Shown piece after piece: positions 8,305-16,107 of a stretch of 47,305 nucleotides of DNA. The DNA comes from an uncultured Rhodospirillales bacterium. Its GTDB lineage: Bacteria; Pseudomonadota; Alphaproteobacteria; Acetobacterales; Acetobacteraceae. The notes under the pieces were generated by a model that did not search any database, was not told the origin of the DNA, and saw only the letters and a list, made by a program, of their open reading frames with translations. Made by a program: the position numbers and the translations under genes. The stretch's first letter is position 1. Each line of letters begins with the position of its first letter. The stretch spans positions 1 through 47,305 of the forward strand of contig CAITOL010000080.1 of NCBI GenBank assembly GCA_903893975.1, given 5' to 3'.

Positions 8305-9074
8305 GCCTGTGGCCGCTGCTGCGACACTGGCACGATGCGCCCGCCGGCGGCGATAATCTCATCGCGGATCAACCGGCCCAGCGCCACCGCGCCGTCCGTG
8401 TCGCCATGCAGCAGAATGCTGCCCGCCCGCATCGGCAACGCCTTGCCGGAGATGCTGGTCACCGTGCCCGTGGTCAGCACCTGCCGCACCCGCTGCACCA
8501 CTGCCGCCGGGTCGTGGATCACCGCCCCAGCCTGTTTGCGCGGCACCAGCAGCCCATCATCGCCGCAGGCCCGATCGGCCAGAAACGTGGTCACCACCTT
8601 CAGGCCGCAGCGCGCCGCCGCCTGCTCAATCGCCGGGCTGGTGGAGGAGACGATGATCAACCGCGGATCAAACGCCGCCACCGCCGCCACCAGCCCGTCC
8701 GCCATCGCCGCATCCGCGGCGACCATGTTGCCCAGCGCGCCATGAAAACTCATATGCGTCATCAGGTGCCCGGCACGCCGCGCAATCCCAGCCAGCGCGC
8801 CCAACTGATAGACCACCATCGCCGCAAGCTCCGGCAGGTCGATCTGCATCACCCGCCGGCCAAAGCCCTGCACATCCGGGAAGCCCACATGCGCGCCCAC
8901 ATCCACCCCGCGCGCCAGCGCCTGTCGCACGGTCTGGTCCATAATCAGCGGATCGCCGGCATGAAACCCGCAGGCGATATTGGCCGAGGACACCAGATCC
9001 AGCAGCGCCGTATCGTCGCCGATCCGCCACGCGCCAAAGCCTTCAGCGAGGTCAGCATTCAGGTCGATGATCAT
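8301..9074 (-). CDS. pxpA: LamB/YcsF family protein, 5-oxoprolinase subunit A-like
   Basis: Homologue of PxpA, which with PxpBC opens 5-oxoproline to glutamate using ATP. Family text is clear: NADLAEGFG, SSANIACGFHAGDP, GAHVGFPD, QLGALAGIARRAG and GSILLHGDTDGAV. Two normally constant stretches differ: the usual HVKPHGALYN reads HMSFHGALGN, and the usual EVFADR reads TTFLADR, so the lysine and the glutamate are lost. This suggests a distinct subfamily and perhaps another lactam or amide substrate. The start is ATG 9074, with GGAGG seven bases upstream, overlapping the preceding stop as ATGA. The frame also runs to a GTG at 9080. 257 residues. Confidence 0.85.
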   Translation of the reverse strand: MIIDLNADLAEGFGAWRIGDDTALLDLVSSANIACGFHAGDPLIMDQTVRQALARGVDVGAHVGFPDVQGFGRRVMQIDLPELAAMVVYQLGALAGIARRAGHLMTHMSFHGALGNMVAADAAMADGLVAAVAAFDPRLIIVSSTSPAIEQAAARCGLKVVTTFLADRACGDDGLLVPRKQAGAVIHDPAAVVQRVRQVLTTGTVTSISGKALPMRAGSILLHGDTDGAVALGRLIRDEIIAAGGRIVPVSQQRPQA

Positions 9075-9454
9075 GCGCACGCCTCCTGCGGCAGGCTTTC
9101 GAGCGTCAGCACCGCCACGCCAAAACCAACAATCTGCCCATGCGGTACCAGATACCCCACCGCCAACCCGGCACTGGGGGCCAGCACCGGCATCAGCAGC
9201 ACGCCAACCTGCAACAGCCCAACCATCTGCCCGGCCGCCACACGCGCCCCGGGGGCCACGAACGCGGCGGTGGACAGCGGATGCCGGTGCAGAAACACCC
9301 CCACCCCCGCGCTTCGCACCGCCACACTGGCGGGTGTGGCCGGCGCAACCTCCTGCCCCAGCCGCACCACCCCCTCCGGCCCGCTTAGTTCGAGCCGGGT
9401 GATATCGCTGCCCGCAAGCCAGGCGGAAATTTCAGCCACGTGCTGGAACGGCAT
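9071..9454 (-). CDS. Biotin-carboxyl-carrier-like protein lacking the biotinyl lysine
   Basis: Small protein (127 residues) that aligns with AccB encoded at 12460-12861, including an N-terminal helix plus strand and a C-terminal carrier-like fold. Where AccB has IIEAMKVFNP, this protein reads LLQVGVLLMP, so the biotin-accepting Lys is Val85 and the EAMK motif is gone. It therefore cannot be biotinylated in the usual way. ATG 9454 lies two bases after the pxpC stop; the longer open frame to 9859 only mirrors pxpC. A structural or regulatory subunit of the carboxylase, or a lid for PxpBC, is conceivable. Function unknown. Confidence 0.8.
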   Translation of the reverse strand: MPFQHVAEISAWLAGSDITRLELSGPEGVVRLGQEVAPATPASVAVRSAGVGVFLHRHPLSTAAFVAPGARVAAGQMVGLLQVGVLLMPVLAPSAGLAVGYLVPHGQIVGFGVAVLTLESLPQEACA

Positions 9455-9456
9455 GT

Positions 9457-10446
9457 TCAACCCCTGTCCCGCAAGCCGCGATAGAGCGCGGTCAGGCGCC
9501 GGATATCGTCGAGGTAGCGCCGGTTCCAGGCGGAGGCCTGCTGCGCCCCCGCCCAGTCGCAGGCGACAAACCGGATCTGGCTGCCAATCGGCGCCTGACC
9601 CAGCCGCCATAAATCCGCATCGATCACCGTGCCGATTTTCGGATACCCGCCCGTCGGCTGCGCATCGCGCATCTGCACAATCGGCTGCCCGCCATGCGGC
9701 ACCTGGATCACCCCCGGCACAATCCCGTGCGACCGCAACTCCAGCGGGACCGTCGGCGTCAGGCTCGGCCCGGCCAGGCGAAACCCGTAACGGTCGCTTT
9801 GCGGCGTGATCTTCCATGGCTGCTGCCAGAATGCGGCGCGCGAGTCCGGCGTGTAGCAATCATGCTCCGCCGCTGGCATCACCCGGATCGCCGGCAGCCC
9901 GTCCTGCAACAACGGCTCCACCAACCCCGCCGGCTGCACGCCGAACCCCACCGCCCGTGGCGCCGCACCCGCCGCGCCCACCGGCAGCACATCGCCCTGG
10001 CGCAACGCCCGGCCGGCATGCCCGCCAAAGGCGCCGCGCAGTTGGGTGCTGCGTGAGCCAAGCGCCACCGGCACATCCACCCCGCCGGCGAGGCAAAGAT
10101 ACGCCCGGCTGCCGCGCCACGCCGCCACGCGCGGCGGGCGCAACTGCAACACCTGTCCCGCCCGCGCCGCGCAAACCCACCACGGCAAAACCGGCACCCC
10201 GTCCAAGGTCGCGCCGCAATCCGCGCCGGTTACCGCAAAGGTGCAGGCGGCCTGAAACCGCACGTCGAACGGAAACACCTGCACCTCAACCCCGGCATCG
10301 CCTTCCGCGTTGCCCAGCAGCAGATTGCCTGCCGCCAGCGCCAGATTGTCCATCGCGCCGGACGTGCCGACGCCAAAGCCCAACGCCCCAACCCGGCCAA
10401 GGTCCTGCACCGTCGCCAACGCGGTCTGCGACAAAATCTCGATCAT
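9457..10446 (-). CDS. pxpC: Biotin-dependent carboxyltransferase / 5-oxoprolinase subunit C (AHS2)
   Basis: AHS2-domain protein (KipA/PxpC family), 329 residues from ATG 10446, which overlaps the pxpB stop as ATGA. Motifs include TVQDLGRVGALGFGV, SGAMDNLALAAGNLLLGN, and near the C-terminus GIVPGVIQVPHGGQPIV and RDAQPTGGYPKIG. In E. coli it forms the ATP-using PxpBC part of 5-oxoprolinase. The same fold is half of the carboxyltransferase domain of urea carboxylase. The adjacent biotin carboxylase and carrier genes favour the carboxyltransferase reading here. Confidence 0.87.
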   Translation of the reverse strand: MIEILSQTALATVQDLGRVGALGFGVGTSGAMDNLALAAGNLLLGNAEGDAGVEVQVFPFDVRFQAACTFAVTGADCGATLDGVPVLPWWVCAARAGQVLQLRPPRVAAWRGSRAYLCLAGGVDVPVALGSRSTQLRGAFGGHAGRALRQGDVLPVGAAGAAPRAVGFGVQPAGLVEPLLQDGLPAIRVMPAAEHDCYTPDSRAAFWQQPWKITPQSDRYGFRLAGPSLTPTVPLELRSHGIVPGVIQVPHGGQPIVQMRDAQPTGGYPKIGTVIDADLWRLGQAPIGSQIRFVACDWAGAQQASAWNRRYLDDIRRLTALYRGLRDRG

Positions 10447-11102
10447 CGGATCACCCGTGCTACGCGGAAGCGGATCGTATCGCCCGGGCTCAACAGGCAA
10501 GGCTGCGGCAGGCTGGGGTCGAAAAAGCACATCGTCGTGCTGCCGATCGTATTCCATCCGCTCGGCCCGTCAGACGCGGAAACCCCGGTCTGCTGCCCGC
10601 CGATCGACACCGACCCGCCGGGCAGCCGCAGCACCGGGGAATGCCGGCGCGGGGTGGCGATGCGCGGGTCCATGCCGCCCAGGTAACAATAGCCTGGATG
10701 ACTGCCGATCGCGTACACCGGATAATCCGGGGCAGCATGGCGCGCGACCACCTCATCCACGTCTAACCCGGTATGGGCCAGCACATCGGCCATATGCGGC
10801 CCGCCTTCGCCGCCATAGGTCACCGGCAACTCCACCACCCGGCCGGCAAGCGCCAGCGGCACCACCGCCGGCCACGCCTCCTGCAAGCGGCGGATCACGC
10901 CTGCGGGGGATGGCAGCGGCTGATGCACCGTCAGCATCAGGTTGTTCATCCCCGGCACCGCCTCGGCGATTTCCGGCCAGGTCTGCGCCTCCCGCGCCAG
11001 CGCCCAAATCCGCCGCTGCGCCTCCAGGCTGGTCGCGCCCGGCGCCTCCAGCAGCAACGCGGTATCGCCCAGCAAACTCACCAGCGGCACTGCCTCGCTC
11101 AT
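10443..11102 (-). CDS. pxpB: AHS1-domain protein, 5-oxoprolinase subunit B
   Basis: KipI/PxpB family protein of 219 residues, partner of PxpC. The family motif appears as PGYCYLGGMDPRIATPRR, followed by GGSVSIGGQQTG and PSGWNTIGST. An early segment LLGDTALLLE is also typical. It overlaps accC by four bases upstream and pxpC by four downstream, so the subunits are probably translated in fixed ratio. AHS1 plus AHS2 together correspond to the carboxyltransferase part of urea carboxylase. Confidence 0.87.
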   Translation of the reverse strand: MSEAVPLVSLLGDTALLLEAPGATSLEAQRRIWALAREAQTWPEIAEAVPGMNNLMLTVHQPLPSPAGVIRRLQEAWPAVVPLALAGRVVELPVTYGGEGGPHMADVLAHTGLDVDEVVARHAAPDYPVYAIGSHPGYCYLGGMDPRIATPRRHSPVLRLPGGSVSIGGQQTGVSASDGPSGWNTIGSTTMCFFDPSLPQPCLLSPGDTIRFRVARVIR

Positions 11103-12463
11103 GCCCGGCCATCCTGCTGCAACCAGCGTTCGAGGTAATGGATATCCACCCCACCAGCGGCAAACCCCGCATCAGCCGCCAGTTGCCGATGCAACGGCAA
11201 ATTCGTTTCGATCCCGCTCACCTGCATCTCGTCCAGCGCAATCCGCAACCGCGCCAGCGCTTCCGCGCGGCTGTCGCCATGCACGATCAGCTTGGCGATC
11301 ATCGAGTCATAGTGCGGTGCCACCACAAACCCGGCCCGGGCATGGCTGTCCACCCGCACCCCAGGCCCGCCGGGCAAATCCCATTGCGTGATCACGCCGG
11401 GGGAGGGGGCAAATGTCTTTGGGTTTTCCGCATTGATCCGGCATTCAAACGCATGCCCGAAGCCCGGCACCTCCGCCTGCGTCCAGGCCAGCCTTGCCCC
11501 CCCGGCCACGCGAATTTGCTGCTGCACCAGGTCAATCCCGGTGGTCATTTCCGTCACGCAATGCTCCACCTGTACCCGCGTATTCATTTCGATGAAGTAG
11601 AACGCACCATCTTCGACCAGAAACTCGAACGTGCCCAACCCGCGATAACCAATCGCCCGGCAGGCGGCGGTGCAGGCCGCGCCGATCTCCGCCAGCAGCT
11701 GCGGGTCGATGCCGGGGGCAGGGGCCTCCTCCAGGATTTTCTGATGCCGCCGCTGCAACGAACAATCCCGGCTGCCGAGCCAGACCGCCTGACCGTAGTG
11801 ATCGGCCAGCACCTGAATTTCCACATGCCGTGGCGCGGTCAGGAACTTTTCCAGATAAACCTCCGGATTGCCGAAGGCGCGCCGCGCTTCCTCCCGCGTT
11901 ACCGCCAGCGCCTCCAGCAACTCGGCCGCCGCGCGCACCACCCGCATGCCGCGCCCGCCGCCACCACCAGCCGCCTTCACAATCACCGGGTAGCCGATGG
12001 CGGCCGCCAAAGCCTGCAACGCTGCCGGGTCCTCCGGCAAGGCGGTATCCGGCCCCGGCACGCACGGCACGCCAGCCGCGCGCATCGCCTGCTTGGCCGC
12101 CACCTTATCGCCCATCATGCGGATCGCCGCTGCGGGCGGGCCAATGAACACCAGCCCCGCCGCCTCCACCCGCGCCGCGAACGCGGCATTTTCGGACAGG
12201 AAGCCATAGCCGGGATGAACCGCCTCCGCGCCGCTCAACTCGGCCGCCAGCAGAATGGCCTCCTGGTTCAGATAGCTCGCCGCCGCGTTGGCCGGGCCGA
12301 TACACAGCGCCATATCCGCCTGCCGCACCGCCAGCGCATCCGCATCCGCCTCGGAATGCACCACCACCGTGCGCAGGCCCAGCGTGCGGCAGGCGCGCTG
12401 CACCCGCAGCGCAATCTCGCCCCGATTGGCGATCAATACGGTCTTGAAACCGAGCCCGGTCAT
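11099..12463 (-). CDS. accC: Biotin carboxylase (AccC family)
   Basis: ATP-grasp enzyme that carboxylates biotin on the carrier protein using bicarbonate and ATP. It has 454 residues with IANRGEIALRV at the N-terminus, HPGYGFLSEN, Lys163, the glycine loop GGGGGRGM (166-173), RDCSLQRRHQKILEEAPAP, catalytic EMNTRVQVEH and APHYDSMIAKL. All expected residues are present. It overlaps accB and pxpB by four bases each. Because it is linked to pxpBC and not to accA/accD, it most likely serves a lactam/amide carboxylase rather than fatty-acid synthesis; another accBC copy would be expected elsewhere in the genome. Confidence 0.92.
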   Translation of the reverse strand: MTGLGFKTVLIANRGEIALRVQRACRTLGLRTVVVHSEADADALAVRQADMALCIGPANAAASYLNQEAILLAAELSGAEAVHPGYGFLSENAAFAARVEAAGLVFIGPPAAAIRMMGDKVAAKQAMRAAGVPCVPGPDTALPEDPAALQALAAAIGYPVIVKAAGGGGGRGMRVVRAAAELLEALAVTREEARRAFGNPEVYLEKFLTAPRHVEIQVLADHYGQAVWLGSRDCSLQRRHQKILEEAPAPGIDPQLLAEIGAACTAACRAIGYRGLGTFEFLVEDGAFYFIEMNTRVQVEHCVTEMTTGIDLVQQQIRVAGGARLAWTQAEVPGFGHAFECRINAENPKTFAPSPGVITQWDLPGGPGVRVDSHARAGFVVAPHYDSMIAKLIVHGDSRAEALARLRIALDEMQVSGIETNLPLHRQLAADAGFAAGGVDIHYLERWLQQDGRA

Positions 12464-12861
12464 ACGATGCGCATCACAATCTGCCCCGCCTCAACCTCAA
12501 CCCCGCTCGCCAGCGCGATGCTCTCCACGGTGCCATCGCGTTCGGCCTGAATGGGGTTGAACACCTTCATCGCCTCGATGATGCACACCGTCTCGCCCCG
12601 CCGCACCGCCTGGCCAACCGCCACAAACGCCGGCGCCCCCGGTGCCGGGCTGAGATGCAAAATCCCGGACAGCGGCGCCGCAAGCTCGGTCTGCGGCTGG
12701 CTCTCTGCCGCCGCCTCCCGCATTACCACTGGCGCCGGGCCACTGGCCGCCAATTGCCCGCGTTCCAGCCGCAATGTCACCCCGCCCTTGCGCGCCTCCA
12801 GCCCGGACAAGCCAAGGCGCTGGGCGGTCTCCATCAGCACCTTGATATCGGCGAGTTCCAT
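12460..12861 (-). CDS. accB: Biotin carboxyl carrier protein (AccB family)
   Basis: Carrier protein of 133 residues from ATG 12861. A short N-terminal helix (DIKVLMETAQRLGL), an Ala/Pro linker at about 37-62 and a C-terminal biotinyl domain with CIIEAMKVFNPI are visible; Lys99 is the biotin site. The upstream frame to 12906 has no homology and lies in the leader. First gene of the accBC-pxpBC-pxpA operon, 49 bases from the predicted transcription start of the NAC-type promoter. Confidence 0.92.
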   Translation of the reverse strand: MELADIKVLMETAQRLGLSGLEARKGGVTLRLERGQLAASGPAPVVMREAAAESQPQTELAAPLSGILHLSPAPGAPAFVAVGQAVRRGETVCIIEAMKVFNPIQAERDGTVESIALASGVEVEAGQIVMRIV

Positions 12862-12909
12862 GCATGCCCTCTCGGAATGGCGCCCCGTCAGCCGGTGGCG
12901 ATCCATCGA

Positions 12910-12980
12910 GCGGCTACGCTATCGGGGCGCGTTCGCCGGCGCCAAGACTGAATGACTGTGTCCCGATAAGGCCGACTTAT
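12910..12980 (-). promoter_or_regulatory. NAC-type promoter of the accBC-pxp operon
   Basis: On the minus strand, ATAAGTCGGCCTTAT (12980-12966) is an ATA-N9-TAT site. TTGGCG (-35, 12945-12940), a 17-base spacer and ATAGCG (-10, 12922-12917) follow. The predicted start near 12910 puts the site centre at about -63, the same as in the other two copies. Shared blocks with the promoter at 8234 include CATAAG, CTTATC, CACAG, GTCTTGGCGCC and CCCGATAGCGTA. The NAC site overlaps the nac stop codon. Confidence 0.75.
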
Positions 12981-13918
12981 GACCGTGGCACCAGCCCGGC
13001 ATCCTCGGCACCGAGCAGATTGCCGGGCAGGGCGGTCACCAGTTCCAGCAAAATATCCCGCACCGCCCGCGCCGGTTCCAGCAGCGGCAAATGGTCGGAC
13101 TGGCACAGCGCCAGCGGTGCCACGATATCCGGCGCGACAATCCGGCACATCCAGGCGTTGCAAGATGCGACGATCTGCCGCGCCATGGATTCCGGCAGGA
13201 TCGTCGCCCCCAGCCCATCGGCAATCGCGGCGGTCAGGGTGCTGGCCGATTCAATTTCCGCCACCACCCGCGCTGCCATGCCGATGCCGGCAAACGCCTC
13301 ATCCACCATGCGCCGCACCACGTTGTAGGGCCGGGCCAGATAGAGATCGACCTCCGCCAGCATCGCCAGCGGCACCAGATCCGGCGGAGCCAACATGCGG
13401 TCCGGCCCGACCACGAATAAATGCTCGCTCAACAGCGGCTGAAACGTCAGCCCGTGCACGCTGGTCTTGCCGCCATACAGCACCGCTAGGTCCATCCGCC
13501 CGTTCATCACCAGTTCCGACAGCGTGTTGCCGTAGGTCTCGTTCAGATACAGCACGATATCCGGATGGCGCGTCCGCACCGCCCGCAGCAACGGCAACGC
13601 CAGCCCGGCCGCCGCCGTGCCCGGCGCCAGCCCGACCGACACCGCGCCCGACAGCCCCTGGCTCGCCGCCAGCATATCCACCCGCGCCTGCTCGCATTGC
13701 CGCAGAATTTGCTGGGCATGGCGATACAGCACCCGCCCGGCCTCGGTCGGCGTCACCCCGCGCTTGGTGCGCACCAGCAATTGCTGCCGCACCTCACCCT
13801 CCAGCGTCGCCAGTTGCTGCGACAGCGCCGGCTGCGCCACGTGCAGAATATCCGCCGCCTGCGTCAGGCTGCCGATATCGACAATCTTCACAAAATACTG
13901 CAACCGCTTGAGGTTCAT
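12977..13918 (-). CDS. nac: NAC-type LysR transcriptional regulator
   Basis: LysR-family regulator of 313 residues that closely follows enterobacterial nitrogen assimilation control protein. Shared stretches include YFVKIVDIGSLTQAA, QPALSQQLATLEGE, LLVRTKRGVTPTEAG, ILRQCEQA, VGLAPGTAA and IESASTLTAAIA. The winged helix-turn-helix is at about 1-60 and the effector-like domain at about 90-300. Enteric NAC needs no co-inducer and activates sigma-70 promoters for poor nitrogen sources at ATA-N9-TAT sites. Three such sites occur around this gene. Upstream of ATG 13918 I see no GG-N10-GC sigma-54 element, so control by NtrC is not evident. The gene could also read through into accB, since no terminator lies between. 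Confidence 0.88.
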   Translation of the reverse strand: MNLKRLQYFVKIVDIGSLTQAADILHVAQPALSQQLATLEGEVRQQLLVRTKRGVTPTEAGRVLYRHAQQILRQCEQARVDMLAASQGLSGAVSVGLAPGTAAAGLALPLLRAVRTRHPDIVLYLNETYGNTLSELVMNGRMDLAVLYGGKTSVHGLTFQPLLSEHLFVVGPDRMLAPPDLVPLAMLAEVDLYLARPYNVVRRMVDEAFAGIGMAARVVAEIESASTLTAAIADGLGATILPESMARQIVASCNAWMCRIVAPDIVAPLALCQSDHLPLLEPARAVRDILLELVTALPGNLLGAEDAGLVPRS

Positions 13919-13954
13919 GTCATCAGGCCCCGCGCCCTATCGCTGGGTTCATCC

Positions 13955-14025
13955 ATAAGAGAACCATATACAGGCAGAGCGAACTTATCTTGGCCAGGAT
14001 GGCACCGGAACCGTAGCTTCGGCAA
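13955..14025 (+). promoter_or_regulatory. NAC-type promoter of the aminotransferase, shared upstream region with nac
   Basis: ATAAGAGAACCATAT (13955-13969) is an ATA-N9-TAT site; TTGGCC (13990-13995) and GTAGCT (14013-14018) are -35 and -10 boxes 17 bases apart. The start near 14025 puts the site centre at -63. The layout aligns without gaps with the promoters at 8234 and 12910. The site lies 37 bp from the nac start codon, so it could also mediate autoregulation of nac on the other strand. Confidence 0.68.
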
Positions 14026-14047
14026 AATTGCATCAGGTCAGGCCCCA

Positions 14048-15262
14048 GTGAACAGCTCCCGCATCGCCGCCCGCGTCCGCCGCATCAAACCATCCCCCAG
14101 CACCGCGGCGGCCGATCGCGCCAACGAATTGCGCCGCGCCGGGCGCTCCATCGTCAACCTCGTGGTGGGCGAGCCGGATTTCGACACCCCGCCGCATATC
14201 CGCCAGGCCGCCGCTGCGGCGATTGAGGCCGGTGCCACCCGCTACACCCCCATGGCCGGCACGCCGGAACTGCGCCAGGCCATCATCGGCAAACTGGCGC
14301 GCGAAAACGGCCTGACCTACGCCGCCGATGAAATCATCGCCACCAACGGCGCCAAAAGCGCGATCTACGCCGCCCTCGCCGCCACGTTGGAACCGGGGGA
14401 CGAGGTAATCATTCCCGCGCCCTACTGGGTGTCATACCCGGATATGGTCATCGCCTCCGACGGCGTTCCGGTGGCGCTTGCCTGCCCGGAAAGCCAGGGC
14501 TTCAAGCTCACCGCCGCACAACTCGATGCCGCGATTACCGAGCGCACACGCTGGCTGCTGCTCAACGCCCCGTCGAACCCAACCGGCGCCAGCTACACCG
14601 AGGCCGAATATCGCGCCCTCGCTGGTGTGCTCGACCGCCATCCGCACGTGATGGTGATGACCGATGATATCTACGAACACATCCGCTTCGACGGTCAGAC
14701 AACCCCGCATCTGCTCGCCGTCGCGCCGCAATTGCGCGACCGCACGCTCGCGATCAACGGGGTCTCCAAAACCTATGCCATGACCGGCTGGCGCATCGGC
14801 TGGATCGCCGGGCCGCGCGACCTGATCCGCGCGGTGGATACCTGGCTGTCGCAATCCGCCGGCAATTGCTGCGCCGTCAGCCAGGCCGCGGCCACCGTGG
14901 CACTGAACGGGGACCAGAGCTTCGTGCGCCAGAGCGTGGCGATTTACCACGACCGGCGAGACCGCATGGCCGCGCGCATCAACGCCATTCCCGGCCTCAG
15001 CTGCGCCCTGCCGGACGGGGCGTTCTACCTCTACGTCAACTGCGCCGGCCTGATCGGCCAGCGCCGCCCGTCCGGCGCGGTGCTGGAAACCGACGTCGAT
15101 GTGGTGCTGTTCCTGCTGGATGATGCCGGGGTCGCGGTGGTCGCCGGCACCGCCTATGGCCTGTCGCCGTATTTCCGGCTGTCCATCGCCACGTCGCTGG
15201 ACATTCTGATGGACGGCGCCGACCGCATTGCCGCGGCGGTCGCTACCCTGCGCCCGCGCTAA
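14048..15262 (+). CDS. Pyridoxal-phosphate aminotransferase (aspartate aminotransferase family, class I)
   Basis: Transfers an amino group between an amino acid and a 2-keto acid. 404 residues with NLVVGEPDFDTP, YTPMAGTPELRQAI, PAPYWVSYPD, NAPSNPTGASY, the aspartate of MTDDIYEHI, and SKTYAMTGWRIGW, whose Lys241 should bind PLP. The start GTG 14048 fits the predicted transcript start (23-base leader) and a GGTCAGG upstream; no ATG fits the homology. Divergent from nac and sharing its control region, it may collect nitrogen from the amino acids released by the neighbouring hydrolases. Its stop overlaps the opposing hydrolase stop by four bases (CTAA). Confidence 0.88.
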   Translation: MNSSRIAARVRRIKPSPSTAAADRANELRRAGRSIVNLVVGEPDFDTPPHIRQAAAAAIEAGATRYTPMAGTPELRQAIIGKLARENGLTYAADEIIATNGAKSAIYAALAATLEPGDEVIIPAPYWVSYPDMVIASDGVPVALACPESQGFKLTAAQLDAAITERTRWLLLNAPSNPTGASYTEAEYRALAGVLDRHPHVMVMTDDIYEHIRFDGQTTPHLLAVAPQLRDRTLAINGVSKTYAMTGWRIGWIAGPRDLIRAVDTWLSQSAGNCCAVSQAAATVALNGDQSFVRQSVAIYHDRRDRMAARINAIPGLSCALPDGAFYLYVNCAGLIGQRRPSGAVLETDVDVVLFLLDDAGVAVVAGTAYGLSPYFRLSIATSLDILMDGADRIAAAVATLRPR

Positions 15263-16107
15263 GCGCCGTCCGGCAGCATCGCGTCCCGGAACGCCTGGAT
15301 CAGTGGCGCGATCAGCCCGGGCTGCGCCACCGGCGCCATATGCCCAGCCGCTGCCACCGCCGCCACCCGCGCCCGTGGCAGCGCCCCGGCCAGCCTTGCG
15401 CAGATCAACCGCGCGGCCGGGGGGGACGCATCGCCGCACAGCAGCAGCACCGGCGCGGTGATGCCGGCATAGGCGTCGGCCGGCGTCATATCCAGGCTCA
15501 CCGTGCCCACATCCATCGCCAGCCGCCGCCCCATCGCCACCAGCCCGGCCCGCACCGCCGCTGGCATGTCGGCCCAGACCTGCCCGCTCCAGGCGCCGAT
15601 AAACCCGGCCACCGCGTCCTCAATATGCCCGTGCGCCATGTGCTCGGCCATGCCGGCGGCCATCGCCCGGTCCCAGTCGCGCGCCGCGCGTTGCTCCGGG
15701 TCCTGCGCATCCAGCGCGCCGAAGGCCACCGGCTCGCACAGCACCGCCGCATCCACCGCAAGCCCGTGGCGCAGCGCGGTCAACGCCACCAACCCCCCCA
15801 TGGAATGGCCAACCAGCAGCACCCGCCGCGCCGCCAGCGTCGCGCATAGCCCCGCCAGCATCCGCGCATTCCGCGTCAGCGTGTCGCCGCCACCCTGCAT
15901 CACAGTGCCGCCATAGCCATCCAGCGCCGGCGCCACCACCCGCCAGCCAGGGGTCGCCAGCCGCGTCGCCAGCCGCCCCATGGCCTGCGGCGAACTCGCC
16001 GCACCGTGCACCAGCACCACCGCATCCGCGCCGCTGCCGGTCTCCACCACCTCCACCACACCCTCGGCCAGCGCCAGGTGCCGTTGGGCGCTGGTGGCGC
16101 CGCTCAT
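15259..16107 (-). CDS. Alpha/beta-fold hydrolase
   Basis: Hydrolase of 282 residues. The nucleophile elbow is GHSMGG, the oxyanion region LVHGAASSPQ, an acid candidate sits in LLCGDASPP and the catalytic histidine in AAGHMAP. The substrate is not evident. ATG 16107 overlaps the FAD monooxygenase stop as ATGA, which couples it to an oxidation step, as in ring-opening or ester-cleavage pathways for aromatics. No signal peptide, so cytoplasmic. Confidence 0.8.
   Translation of the reverse strand: MSGATSAQRHLALAEGVVEVVETGSGADAVVLVHGAASSPQAMGRLATRLATPGWRVVAPALDGYGGTVMQGGGDTLTRNARMLAGLCATLAARRVLLVGHSMGGLVALTALRHGLAVDAAVLCEPVAFGALDAQDPEQRAARDWDRAMAAGMAEHMAHGHIEDAVAGFIGAWSGQVWADMPAAVRAGLVAMGRRLAMDVGTVSLDMTPADAYAGITAPVLLLCGDASPPAARLICARLAGALPRARVAAVAAAGHMAPVAQPGLIAPLIQAFRDAMLPDGA

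Noticed and set aside
9455-9859. Upstream extension of the carrier-like gene (262-residue frame)
   Set aside because: The added N-terminal part is only pxpC in another frame; ATG 9454 starts the homologous region two bases after the pxpC stop.
15259-15262. Four-base overlaps of convergent stops (also at 34010-34013) as possible frameshift or fusion signs
   Set aside because: Both genes of each pair end at family-typical C-termini; CTAA and TTAG simply provide stops on both strands.
14432-15439. Long minus-strand open frame over the aminotransferase gene
   Set aside because: Low-complexity Gly/Ala/Arg-rich product with no family features; a codon-bias shadow of the plus-strand aminotransferase.
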